Shown here piece by piece: positions 1 to 11,025 of a stretch of 64,000 nt of DNA. Made by a program: the position numbers and the translations under genes. The notes below the pieces were generated by a model. That model ran no database searches. It had not been told where the DNA came from and saw only the letters and a program-made list of their open reading frames with translations. Numbering within the stretch: the stretch's first letter is position 1; the number at the start of each line of letters is the position of its first letter. The stretch comes from Clitopilus passeckerianus (taxonomy: Eukaryota > Basidiomycota > Agaricomycetes > Agaricales > Entolomataceae), in NCBI GenBank assembly GCA_944990035.1, contig CALYLX010000121.1, forward strand, positions 1 through 64,000. The letters run 5' to 3'.

Positions 1-1712
1 ACACACTCTCTGGCAAGGATTATGAGACTCGTCTACGGAGACAGTACGAGAGGATAAATCCGGAACCAGACTGGGCGAAGAATGCCCGCAAGAAAGCTAG
101 AGATGCAGATGTTGAAGGAGGGTGAAGGCATCCAATCCTTACTCTCGTCGACCTCTGGGATCCTTTCGTCCTCAAAAAATCAAGAACTGGCAAGGTCGTT
201 CTACCTAAAGGCACCATATCCATTGAACGGCTACGAGATGCAAATCAATCTGTGCAGTCTGCAAATAGCGGTGCGGTGAAGGTCGTAGCCTTCCACCCGT
301 CTGACAAGGTCCCAGTACTTTGCGTTGGTACTGCCGACCGACGCATACGACTATTCAATGTGAGTTTCCTGCCTTTACCTCCCTTCTAATCCTAGACTCT
401 AAATCTTATTATTATCTAGATTGATGGGCACACATCACCCCTCCTCCTCACCCTCCATCTACCCTCCCTTCCCTAACATCTCCAAGTTCAGCTCTCTTCC
501 ACCCACTGGGCAACTCCCTCCTCCTAACAGGCCCCGCCCCTATTTCTACACCCACGATCTCCAAACCGGCGTCACCTCCCGCCACGCAAGGGCCTCTGGG
601 GCACGACCTTCAACAGCATAAACGACACCCCCTCCATCCGTCCCCGAAAACGCGGACGTGGTGGTGCTGGTGGAGTCGGCGGAGGAGACCAGAACGGTCA
701 AGCAGGAGGTAGGAGGCGAGGCATGGAGTTAACCTCCTTCTCCCCAACCCAGGGTCCCTACTCGCCGTTGCAGGGCGCGGGGGCTACGTGCACCTCGTGG
801 ACTGGAAGTCGGGTGCCGGGCAGGTTATTGGGAGTCTAAAATGTGGTGGAGGCGGCGGTGGCGTGCGTGCGTTGTGGTGGCCTGATACTTCGGGGGCTGT
901 TGATGCTCTGGGTGGGGGTTCAATGGGAGGAGCAGGGGCGGGTGAAGGCAGGCAGCATCTCGCGGTGCTTAGTGGGGATGCGGAGGTGTACCTCTGGGAT
1001 GTGGGAGAAAGGAGGTGCGTGAGGAGGTGGAAGGATGAGGGTGGTTTCAGAGGTGCTGGGAGGACGATGGCTGGGGTTAGTGCTGGTGGTGCGGGGGTTG
1101 GATGGCTATTGGGTAGGCTGCCTCACATTTCTCTGGGAAAGGCAGGTGTTAAACTCACCCTCTTTCTTTCTTCAGATCAAATTCGGGATATGTGAACATG
1201 TACGGCGCTGACTCGTTTAGTGCTCCCTCGAGCTTGAACGACGATGCGAAACCGAAGCCAGTCAAGCAAATAGGGAACTTGACCACGCCAATTTCAAATA
1301 TCAAGTTCAATCACGATGGGCAACTCATGGCGATCGCTAGCCAGGAGAAGAAGGATGCGATGAGATTGGTGTGTATTCCTTTCTCTCACTTCACCCTGAT
1401 CGTGTCTCGATCCTACTCAAAACTTTCGGCATCTCGTTTCGCCGATGAGTGTACTGCACACATACACTCATGCTCAGTGCTCCCATAATTCATCTCATTG
1501 CCAACATTCCAACATTCGTCAACCCTTACTGACTATTCTCACATCAGATTCACTTACCCACTCTCACCTCATTCTCAAACTGGCCGACGTCGAGTACACC
1601 GCTGGGCCACATCACCGCGGTAGACTTTTCCGCCCGGAGTAACTACATGGCAATTGGGAACACGCGAGGCAGGGTACTCCTCTATCACTTGAAGGATTAT
1701 GGAGCTGCGTAG
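1..1712 (+). CDS. UTP18: U3 snoRNP WD40 protein Utp18, 5'-truncated by window edge
   Basis: Utp18 is a WD40 protein of the small-subunit processome needed for 18S rRNA processing in the nucleolus. The reading shows the family's landmark blocks in order: YETRLRRQYERINPEPDWA near the start, SLLSSTSGIL, LPKGTISIERLRDANQ, a WD block with DRRIRLFN/IDGHTSPLL, PRPYFYTHDLQTG, YVHLVDW, DAEVYLWDV, ISNIKFNHDGQLMAIASQ, and the terminal VDFSARSNYMAIGNTRGRV. The stop is TAG at 1710-1712. Introns are visible at 360-419, near 1111-1175 and between about 1372 and 1548. The frame must change about six times, mostly at homopolymers (G119-122, A174-179, C471-473, C532-535, G590-592, C742-745). These look like base-count errors or a decayed allele rather than introns. 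A Gly-rich insert near 640-720 is unusual. Identity is firm; the integrity of this copy is not. Confidence 0.88.
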
Positions 1713-2518
1713 GGAGGTTTGATGGAGGGTCACTACCGACAAGTGAATGATCTATGAACGACAGGTGGTGCGAGAGGGAACTTGGCCTAGGTTGTTGGGC
1801 CTTGCAGGGACATGGCGCTTGGTGGTAAATCTTACCTGCCACCACACTTTGCCCCAGCTGCCGACAATATGCTGATCAAAACCCCACCTCATTGTTAATC
1901 ACGATCAGCGGTATGGCTAGGGTCGGTGGGGGTTACAGGCGTGCTGTCGGCCATCTAGCATTCCATTCATTTGATCAGAAGATGCGATTAATACTTCACA
2001 TAGTTCACGAGTAACAAGGCTATTTCTGCACGCCTCCATGCCGTTATACACTCAGTGAACAACCGCCGGCACGTTGATGGCTCCCGTCGTCGTCGAACTC
2101 TAAACTCTTTTCTCCGATCCTTTTGATGAATGGACTGCGTTGGATGGGCCGGGAACTCTCACAACTGCTCAACGACAGGCAGGGGATGCGTAAGATTATC
2201 TTTATTGATATCAATCTAAGTACATAGCTGGGGCATGCTACAGCCTTCCATCATTCAGTGTAGCCACGAGTTTACCAGACGCCGCGTTGAGGTGGTTTTG
2301 AATTAGGGGCGCCAGGAAAAGGAAAAGCCTGTCAGAGTGTTTGCGGCGATTGTGACACGATAGGCAACTTGTGGTGTACGGCAGCTGTTCAGGTGATTCT
2401 CTCTAGAAAATCTTGAGGGAGTTCGCGGCAAGCACATCCAATACTTGAAAATCCGAAGAGACGAAGCAGAGAACAGTTCTCCAGAAGTGGCAAGGTAGAT
2501 GAAACGCTCTCCATGTGC
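1713..2518. other. Convergent intergenic stretch
   Basis: This stretch separates the 3' ends of UTP18 and the ZIP4-like gene. I see no convincing ORF, RNA gene or repeat. It should hold the two 3' UTRs and terminators. Confidence 0.5.
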
Positions 2519-5500
2519 CTACTTGGGTCCGTAGCGTCCAAGTAGGTGGGCATATGTTTCGGAAATCTATACCAAAGGTTTTCATACCGAGTTCGAAGCG
2601 AAATATCGGAAGCCGACCTTTTGCGCCCGATCTTTTCCTCCCGGCACATGCTTGCACAAGAGGGTGGATGCCTCAAACCAGCGCTTGGCTTCTTCCAGCA
2701 TGGAAGCGCTGTTAATCCTCGGGTAAGTGGCTTCGCAGCATAAACATCGTTTAAGCACCAACTGTAGACACTCGGCTCCGGTGTTATACGTTGTCGCAAG
2801 AAGCCACTGCCGTTCATCCAGAGGGTACGACTAGACGAAGTGAGATTGGACCACCATCAGTTGGATGCTTGTCAACAGAATATCCGGTTGCCTGTGCGAA
2901 CCTCTTCTTCGTTTGAGGTATCTTCAATAACACTCAGAGCCTGCTCGATATACCCGATCGCTTTGGACCTATCAGAAACAGTGTTGCGGGCAAGTATAAT
3001 TGTGCATATTGCTCTCAGCCATCGAGAAAACTTCTCGACTGATAGGCGACCATGATCGAGACTGGAGCGTAAGAGGGCCTTGAGCAATCGGGTAAATTCA
3101 ATGGTCACCACAAGGTCGGTGAGAACGGACCTCAAGGCATCCATGCAACACTATGTAGGAATGTAGGTGAAATCTCGTAATTTTGGGGTAAAATCTCATC
3201 TCACCATCGATTGGACAGCTTTTGTTCACCCACTTTTCGAAATCGGATTATCAATTGAAGACCAAATTGGCAAATCAGTACTGGGACGGACTAGAATGTC
3301 AGTGATTGCTTCATAAGTATCGAGTGCCAAGGGTCCCGAATCTGCAATTTCCTTCGAGTTCTTTGAATATGGAATGATCTTCTGAACAAACTAGAAACTT
3401 ACTCCAATCGTTCGGGATAGCTTCTCCCATTCATTCGAATAGGCCAAGAACTCAGCCTGGAAAATTTGAAGTGTATGAATGAAGTATTGGAGACGCATGG
3501 TATGGCTACTGTCACGGATCTGGCCTTTCGCCAATATCTCAGTAACTTCTGTTCTGAATGTGACCAATTCGAGGCGATCTCTGTAACATCTATATTCTGT
3601 GGATCATAGGGTGAGTTACCAGGTGACTGAACTGAGAAGCCACGTACATCAGGTTCCCCAGACAGGATGGCCTTACGAATGGAAAATGCTGGGTACGAAG
3701 GAGCATGGCTTAGCACCTGGTGCCATTAACAACCGTGAGTCTTACCATGGCCAGAAAGTGACGCGAAGCCGGCGTTAACCAGATGCACGTATATTTCCGG
3801 GTCAGACTCAACCGGGGATGCCTTGCATAGCGCCTCAAGGAGCTGTGGACATTTCCAGAGCACGAAGTGCCACCGCATAGAATTACCCACCTGTTTGGCG
3901 ATTGAAAATAGCTGCCAAATCTGTTGGTCTTCACATTCCCAGCCCGAACAACCTTCGACTGCGCTGTTATACGCTGTCCTCCATAGCCACGAGATATCCT
4001 TGCTGATTAACGATGCTGTCATTTGCACAGAAGCGGTAACAGCAAGATCTCGTGCTATTCTGAGACTTTAGCATCATGTGGGAACAGATTTCTATTCACA
4101 TTCTTCGTACCGATCTGGAAATGATGCACCACGGTGTCAATCAGAGTTGTCCTGGAAATGTAAAGCCCATGGTCAGCGAAAAGTTCCCGTCAAATACGAA
4201 GTGCCTGACTGACTTTCTCATAGTTGGATCTCCAAGTAACCCTAAAGCAAGCCTGATGATACACCGAATCAGTGTCATCGCTTCAACCACACTTTCGCCG
4301 ATGTTGTCTAGTTTCAGGGTTTCGAGAAGGGACTGTAGAACGGAGAGTAGCACTCCTTTCATCTCGAATCGGTGAGAAATCTGGGTCGCCAATAATAACA
4401 TATTTCGGTCGAAATCTGGCGCTTCTACCATAGACCGGATTGAGCCGATTGCTGTGAGAGGGATTGTCAGAAGCATTATCAACCTTAACGGGGAAAGCTA
4501 ACCTTCGTCTTCTAGACCTTATTGGTATCTCACATTATTAGCTCGCCGAACCCACATGCGTTATTGACCGAATCCAGATAGATGCCGCCTACCTTGATGC
4601 ACTGAGATGAGAAACATGACATAATGGGTCTTCGCCTCATTGGCAGGGCACTGCCGGATCACCGTCGACGCACGAGCAAACTCCCAGTGTTCGATATAGC
4701 ACAGTGCGGCCTTGCGGAGGCATTTCATACTTGTAGTTGCCCCACTAGCCCTGAACAGTTGGTGCGTACCAGCCATAAACCAATCCGCAGCTTCGGACCA
4801 CTTCTTGGCCTGATATTGGCGATCCCCATATTGCCACAAGAGCTACGTGAACAAAGAGTTAGGGACACTGCACGAACAAGGCTAAAGGTGTATACCGTCA
4901 GGCATGCCGTTGAGCAGATGCTCTCCAGTTCGATCTCAGCTTGACATAAAGCTAGAGGGCGCGTAAGATTGGAGAGAGGTAAGCTAGTCAGGGCCACCCA
5001 CATGTAAACATGGAATCGACGGTTTGCAAGGACCTTTCATGATTCTCATCTTTCGCACAGTGGAAAATAAGCGATAGAAGGAGTTGAGAAACACAGTCCT
5101 TTTCCGCTCCATGACACTGTATTGCCTGTTGTAGACAATGCTGATGAACAGCGGTTACAAGGGTCCTAAAATGAAATCTTTCAACCTTATCCGTTTTGAT
5201 ATGAACCGAGGAACTTACTGCTGGTGATGAAGCGTTCTCAGATCCTGGAGTATACTAAAAGATGTGTGGCGTCTAGAGACAGCAATTGTCAACAACGGGC
5301 ACAACGTACTCAGTGATATTTGCCTCCGAGAAGGCCATGTGATCGATAATTGACTTGAAGGCTTCAGGCGAAGCCGTTCTCAGCGCGAGGCCCACCCTCG
5401 CAAGTGGGAACCGACATACCATCAAGTAAAGCTGAATCAGACGCCTTGCGCCGTTTGAGAGTTGCAAGCCTTAGCCATCGAAGTTCTTGATATTCGGTTT

Positions 5501-7162
5501 TTGCCTGCACTCAGACGATGTATTAGATACAACCTCAGATCTTCACCTAATAGTCTCACGTTATCCGTGAAGACGTCTATGGATGGCATAAGCTCCTCCA
5601 GAGTTGCCTCGGCTCTATCATATGATCCCGCAACAAAGTACGCCCTCGCTGTGGACAAGGCTTAGCACTAATGTTACCGAAGTATGCCAAACTGGGAACC
5701 TAGCGCTTGCAGAACTGATACCTGTTTCCCAAATTGGAATATGAGTGGGTGTTCGGAGAAACGGCCGCGATACTGACCTTGAGCTCCCGAATTCCGGGAA
5801 CCGTGCCACTGTCCACTTGGTCTGCCAGGGAGAACGCCTTCTGCAACCAGGTAACCGCGATAGCTGCCTTACTACCGGGTTCGTCCAGGATAGATTTTCC
5901 GATTCGGTAGAATTTGGAAACAAGGAGATGTCGCTACATTCATGCGTGTGTATTAGGCGTATCGATCCGGCACTAGGAGGCTTGAAGGCGCTTACAAAGT
6001 GAGGCTCCAACACAGAAAGCCGTTGCTCGTCATCTATCCACACGTGACGGACATAGAAGACTAGGTTTTGATGTGATTTCGTGCTGTGCGCTCACTATAC
6101 GCACCTGTGATTTTCTGGGACATGAATTCCGCAACGGTGTGATTCTTTTCTCTCCATGCCTGGTGATATTGGTGACCAGGAACATGAGTAACCAGAGGTC
6201 AATAGGGAAAATGGAGACTCCTACCGCTTCCATCCGACTACAGAAGTACACGATTGTAGCGGAAGCTATGTCCTGTGAATGGGAACCATTCGGGTCTCCC
6301 ATTTTTCTCAATGAATCTTCATACTAGGACATATTTCATCAGGGCTATGTAGGATGAGAAGCGCATAACAGAATGGGTTTACCTTCGCAGCACTGGTCAA
6401 TACGCGCGCAGCCACATCATGGCGGCCGATTTCTGATGAAAGTCGTTCAGGCCCGGCGCCATCGACGAGGGGTAAGAGCATTCTTACCCGAAAGGGTAGC
6501 TCCTGCCTTACTCGCTACCTGGAGAGCATGGAGTTGACCTTTCGAGACACTGCGTCAGTGAATTGCACAGGAACGAACAAGTAAGCAGAACCTTCTATTC
6601 TCGGTTTCCCCTCCATTCCCGCTTCGATTAAGCGGAAAGCAGCATATCTGACTGAGTTCCGGACAGCCGTTGTAAGCCCGAGCTAGAGAGAAATGAGGAA
6701 AATCCACTAAACGAGCAGCGACCAGAGTTCGGCCGTCGTCTTCAGCTGTCTTGCGAACCAGCCCCGAGATGTTCCAGAGATTAACGCCTTTACATTCATG
6801 AGTCAGAGCCAAGGAAGAATCCGAGCGAAACCATCGATAAGGCTAAATGGAAAGGATAACAGACCTTCTTGGTCCAACCTATCAGCGAATTGGCTCCAAC
6901 TCTTACTCGATCTGGAATTCCTCAGTTTCGTAAACTCCTCCGCCATTCCAGCTACTTTCTGTAAATCCTCCGTGAGAGACGGCCGCGCCGATGGCTTTGG
7001 GTCATCAAGACGTGATTTCGTTACCAGGAGTAGTTCTGCATATAGTCACAAAAAACGATCGATTTCAAGTCATTAGACGCGGCGCGGGCTCAATGTACCC
7101 TTGATAGATTCATAAAGCTGTTGGAAGCTTTGAGGGCTCTCTTTCTTCTTGTTTTCGGACAT
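2519..7162 (-). CDS. ZIP4: Meiotic protein ZIP4/SPO22-like (TPR repeat)
   Basis: ZIP4/SPO22 (TEX11 in mammals) is a TPR scaffold of the ZMM group that promotes meiotic crossovers and links recombination to the synaptonemal complex. Recognisable blocks are ALRYAAFRLIEAGMEGKPRI near the N-terminus, SHRFEMKGVLLSVLQSLLET in the middle, and AALCYIEHWEFARASTVIRQ, which matches the SPO22 signature region. The start ATG at 7162-7160 gives MSENKKKES. The first splice joins ESIK to ELLLVTKSRLDDPKP through a GT-AG intron. The last two exons read WLLATTYNTGAECL, then ASMLEEAKRWFEAS, then ISETYAHLLGRYGPK with stop TAG at 2521-2519. Many introns of 45-65 nt break the gene, so single ORFs are short. Every junction I checked keeps frame, in contrast to UTP18 next door. 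It shares a 217 bp divergent promoter with the small gene at 7380. Exact exon borders in the middle are not resolved. Confidence 0.82.
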
Positions 7163-7379
7163 TAGGACTTAAAAGCGTTAGCAGGAAACGCGACCAGGCC
7201 GATTGATGAGAGTTCACTGGAAAGGAAGGTTGTAACGCAGTGTGACAGTTCGCGACTGTCACGTGTCCGTCATTTGGTGGCGTTCCGGACAGCGGAGTAG
7301 AGCCTCTGTCCACACTTTCAACAATTGTCGGTCTATTGCTCCGGATTTCTCGTCTTGTTTCCTTTATTGCCACCGGAAA
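7163..7379. promoter_or_regulatory. Bidirectional promoter with inverted repeat and CACGTG box
   Basis: This 217 bp gap is shared by two divergent starts. It contains a perfect 8-bp inverted repeat, GTGACAGT at 7242-7249 and ACTGTCAC at 7255-7262, around a 5-nt TCGCG centre. An E-box, CACGTG at 7260-7265, overlaps the right arm. This looks like a transcription-factor site, but no factor can be named from the sequence. Confidence 0.45.
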
Positions 7380-8010
7380 ATGGACAAGCAACCTCGGGGA
7401 GACTACCAGCTTCCTGCAGATGCACTAGAACAAGTAGCTAAGGTTGGTTCATTTATACGACTCCAAACTTTGGTAAGCCTATTCAATCATCGCCTCACCG
7501 TAGGAAGCCCAAAAGAGGGCATATTTGCTGGGCTTTCGTCAGGATTAGCATCAGGCAAGCCGCTCTCTGTAACTCTCCGAAAAAGTAACATTTGCAAATC
7601 TGTATAATTTCATCTCTATTCCCGACGATTAGCCGTCATTGGACAGCGCCTTATGGGCTTCAACAGAAACAAAACCGTCTTCTGTGGCGTCTGTAAGTAG
7701 TTAGCTTTCAATGTCTTTACCTTTCTGGAGTGGCCTCCTTCCTACGCACGTTCAACTGTATTACTTCGCTTTACTCACCCCCTTTGTTTCTAGTAAGCGG
7801 CGTCCTCGCCGGGTACTACTTCACCCAGGTGCGCCAAAAGCTTATAGGGCAAAAAGCGCCTCCAAAGATCACCTGCTGATGTGTGATACGTCTGTTTTCC
7901 TCCCTTAGGCCTTCAAGTCCACAGCTATCGCTCAGCTTCGTGCCGAAGAAGCGCGGTTGGCAAATCCACAAGATATTACCGGCGATTCACCGACTCAATC
8001 CAGCGCCTGA
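7380..8010 (+). CDS. Small conserved fungal protein, glycine-rich membrane-like, function unknown
   Basis: The ATG at 7380 begins MDKQPRGDYQLPADALEQVAK. After an intron the frame resumes as GIFAGLSSGLASAVIGQRLM, then GFNRNKTVFCGV, then SGVLAGYYFTQ, and finally AFKSTAIAQLRAEEARLANP ending at TGA 8008-8010. Two Gly/Ala-rich hydrophobic stretches flank the FNRNK turn, suggesting a small two-segment membrane protein, possibly mitochondrial; that is inference. One intron appears to use a GC-AG pair (donor GCAAGC after CATCAG near 7555). The first acceptor is uncertain, because the best reading splices directly before GGCATATTT. I recognise this as a pattern seen in fungal hypothetical proteins but cannot name a function. 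Confidence 0.62.
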
Positions 8011-11000
8011 AAAGTAATGATTGTAATACTAATACCGTGTACCGTAGACACGCCACGGCACTCCTCTATCATGTGGCATGATCCATTAATCGACAATCTC
8101 TCTGCAAACCGTACGGCATACGTGTGTATCTCTGCCGGTTGGGTCTCTGTTTCTGTTATCTCGTTGACCTGCGGTCGTTCTGGCGATCAGGGGGTAAGTT
8201 CACCTCTTACTCCATTCACTGTATGTACCCCAACATGTTTTTATGAGATGAAGGCTGAGGTTGTCGCGCCACCCCAGCCACTTGACGACATAACCTATTG
8301 TCCCAAAGGGTCCCGGCCGATCATAACACGCGATAAACCTTGTAAAGATGCGCCATATAGCTTTGAACACTTTCCATGTTCCTTGGGGCGTGACCTAGCT
8401 TGTAAGCTCTCGGAGACCGCCGTCCGCCGCATGCTTGTTCCTGTGGTCTGTTATCAACGCGGGCCTTCCATTTCACAGCTCTCTTCAACTCATTCAGATG
8501 ATACACAGTCAAATACTGATGTGAAATACGAAGTTAGGCCAGTGATCATCCAAATGACATACTGGGCCTTCACATCGACTCAGTTTTGAGTTCACATCAT
8601 TGTTGTTCTGTTTCTGGTAAACGTACCGTATCCGCATTTTAGACGTCATTCCAGGATGGATACGGTCAAGGCTTCTTCATCCCAGGCAGGTGCCATCTGC
8701 CAAAGAAAATTTTGGGCAACTGAGGGCATGACTCACCATCCTCGGGAGCCACGAGGCAGCATTACGGCGATGGTGTACCAGCTGAACAGTGTTGGAGAGA
8801 TGAGTGGCTGATACTATTCTGTGCATGTACGTGGATATGGGGATCTGTCATTCCTCCGTGACCTTCTCTTCTCTAGCCGGCCCTTCTCTGGCACCTATTC
8901 CCCTTTCGAGCGGGTTAAGCAACAATAGTCAGCAGTTTGTAGGAGGAATTATAATTGAGCCATCATTATCATTTTACACAGCCCCAAGAGGCAAAGGGCG
9001 CACCATTAAAAAGTGTGCTCAATCTGATCAACTGATTTTCAAGATTTCATGTCGAGATTGCTGTGGGTTGTCGACGTGAAATCATAGCCCCAGAAATATT
9101 CTGCCCCCATCCTTCCAATACACTTACACCACAAATGCCACCTATGGGTCTAACCATCCAGGAACAGCGACAAGAATGCGCCCGACGCCGCGTTCGGTCA
9201 TCTCACTGCTGGATTTCCAAAATACTCTCGGTCAATACATGTGCATTTCATGGGTAAATGGATAAAATAATTCCATACAGGCTTTGCTGGTTCTACCTTT
9301 ACTGTTACGTACATAACCGAACATGCAGCATGTTGCGCAAACGAAATTTACCTCGAGTCCGAGCCCGTTAGGCAAGCAGGTAAGGTGCGGTCGTTTCCCA
9401 TCCCAAGGAAGCACAAGCACAATAAGCACAGGGGCCAAAGCACCTCCGCAATCCATTCGGTATAATGTATGTGAATGACCTGATACACGACCGACATGGT
9501 CCGACCACAGTATCCGCGAGGAGTCATGCCCTGGCTGATCACAATTGACAAATTACGACTCGATAAAGCCCAGGATAAAATCAAAACGCACCACCCATCT
9601 CCGTGCGCTACGCGATTCCGAAATGTATTGGGAACTTGTGCATCATGCATACGTGTGTATACGTGTACCTGCCTGGATGGATGCTCAGCGGATGGATATC
9701 GTCGTATCGTTCCGGGCGGTGCATCCAGGCAAAATTTTCGGGTCATACCTGGATTCATCCAGAATTCTCAGCAGACGCACTGTGTTCCGGCTGGCCTTTT
9801 CCGATCCAATATCATCTAAACGCCATCCCAGCATCGATCAGTGCACTTACTTACCCAAGCCGCGGGATCTTCTCACTAGAAAACTAAGGAAATAACTAGA
9901 AGCCTGCCTGAGCCAGCGTAGATAGACGCCGAACGATAATGACGGTGCAAATCCTGCTAGACTCAGGACCTATCCGTATCAGTCAATGCAGATTTTCTTT
10001 TCAAACTCGGACGGAGCTGCTCCCAGTTCGTCAGATAGAACGTGTCACCACCGGCAGGCGGGTCAGGTCTTAGCACTACCTGGAAGCCGTCTGACGATGC
10101 GTAGCGTGGTTACCCTCGGCGTCGGGATTGTGGTCTCGGTGGACGTAGACCCAGCCTCTTAAAAGATCCATCACGTTCCGTCGCCCACCACGCGAGATTT
10201 GCGATTCCGTCAAGGAGGCGTTTCCCTTCCTAGACGAGCACCAAGTCAACAACGGTCCCCGACCGTCATGATACACATAAAACTCTACTACTAAGCACGC
10301 GAGGACACGATCTACCTGGGAGACCACCCAAGTCCGACGTCTAACTAACCCAATCAATTCAGATTTGAGAAGGGGATCAAAGACTGACAACGAGCACATC
10401 ACAGAGTAAGTCGAGGATCAAGAAGATCCGGCGGTACTTGGTAAGTACGCTACACCGGTCTTCGGCATATTCATATTCTTGTATGGAGTGTAATACGGAG
10501 GTGCGCGAGTACGAGTAAGGCTATACTAGTATCGTAGTAAGGAGAATATCTGCATCGTTGGGAAAAATATACTCTGGTGCAGACGACTATCAATTGCTGT
10601 AAGTTGCTAAATGATACAGGTGAAGGTGAGAAGAGAGAGAGCAGAAAAGTGTAACATGAAGTGTATAATGTAGCTTTATGGTCTGTAATGCGAAAAGAAA
10701 ACTTGAAAGTGCATGAAGGATTATAAAGATGTGAAGAGCAATATGCAATGCCAGTGAATATAATAAGAATTATTGATACCAATAATATGTGACTGCTAAA
10801 GTTCGGAGGTCCGGTGTTGATGCACAAGAAATGACCAAAATAGAAAAAACGAAGCGAAATGCAAGACCCAAAATTAAAACCGAAGAGAGCAGAGTGTGTA
10901 TGGATGTCGCGGCGAATAGTGAGGCAGTGGGCAAGCAATGGGGGACAAGAAGTCGAAGTCGAATGTTCGTCAAAGTTCGTGATCATAATCATATCAAGTG

Positions 11001-11025
11001 GATCCCAAGCCAAGCAGGGCACCCT
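8011..11025. other. Gene-poor stretch, includes cyclin 3' UTR
   Basis: ORFs here (the longest 190 codons at 8017-8589) have no recognisable motif, codon pattern or intron logic and overlap other random ORFs. From about 10,470 to 11,025 the minus strand is T/C-rich and probably holds the 3' UTR of the cyclin gene. I see no tRNA, CRISPR-like or clear transposon structure. Confidence 0.4.

Noticed and set aside
7495..7560. Apparent frameshift in the small conserved gene
   Set aside because: An acceptor just before GGCATATTT restores the frame, so no sequence error is needed.
8017..8589. 190-codon ORF
   Set aside because: No family resemblance and no intron logic; treated as a chance frame.
10471..11022. 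183-codon minus-strand ORF rich in Ser, Leu and Phe
   Set aside because: It overlaps the cyclin tail and 3' UTR-like T/C-rich DNA; its composition reflects base bias.
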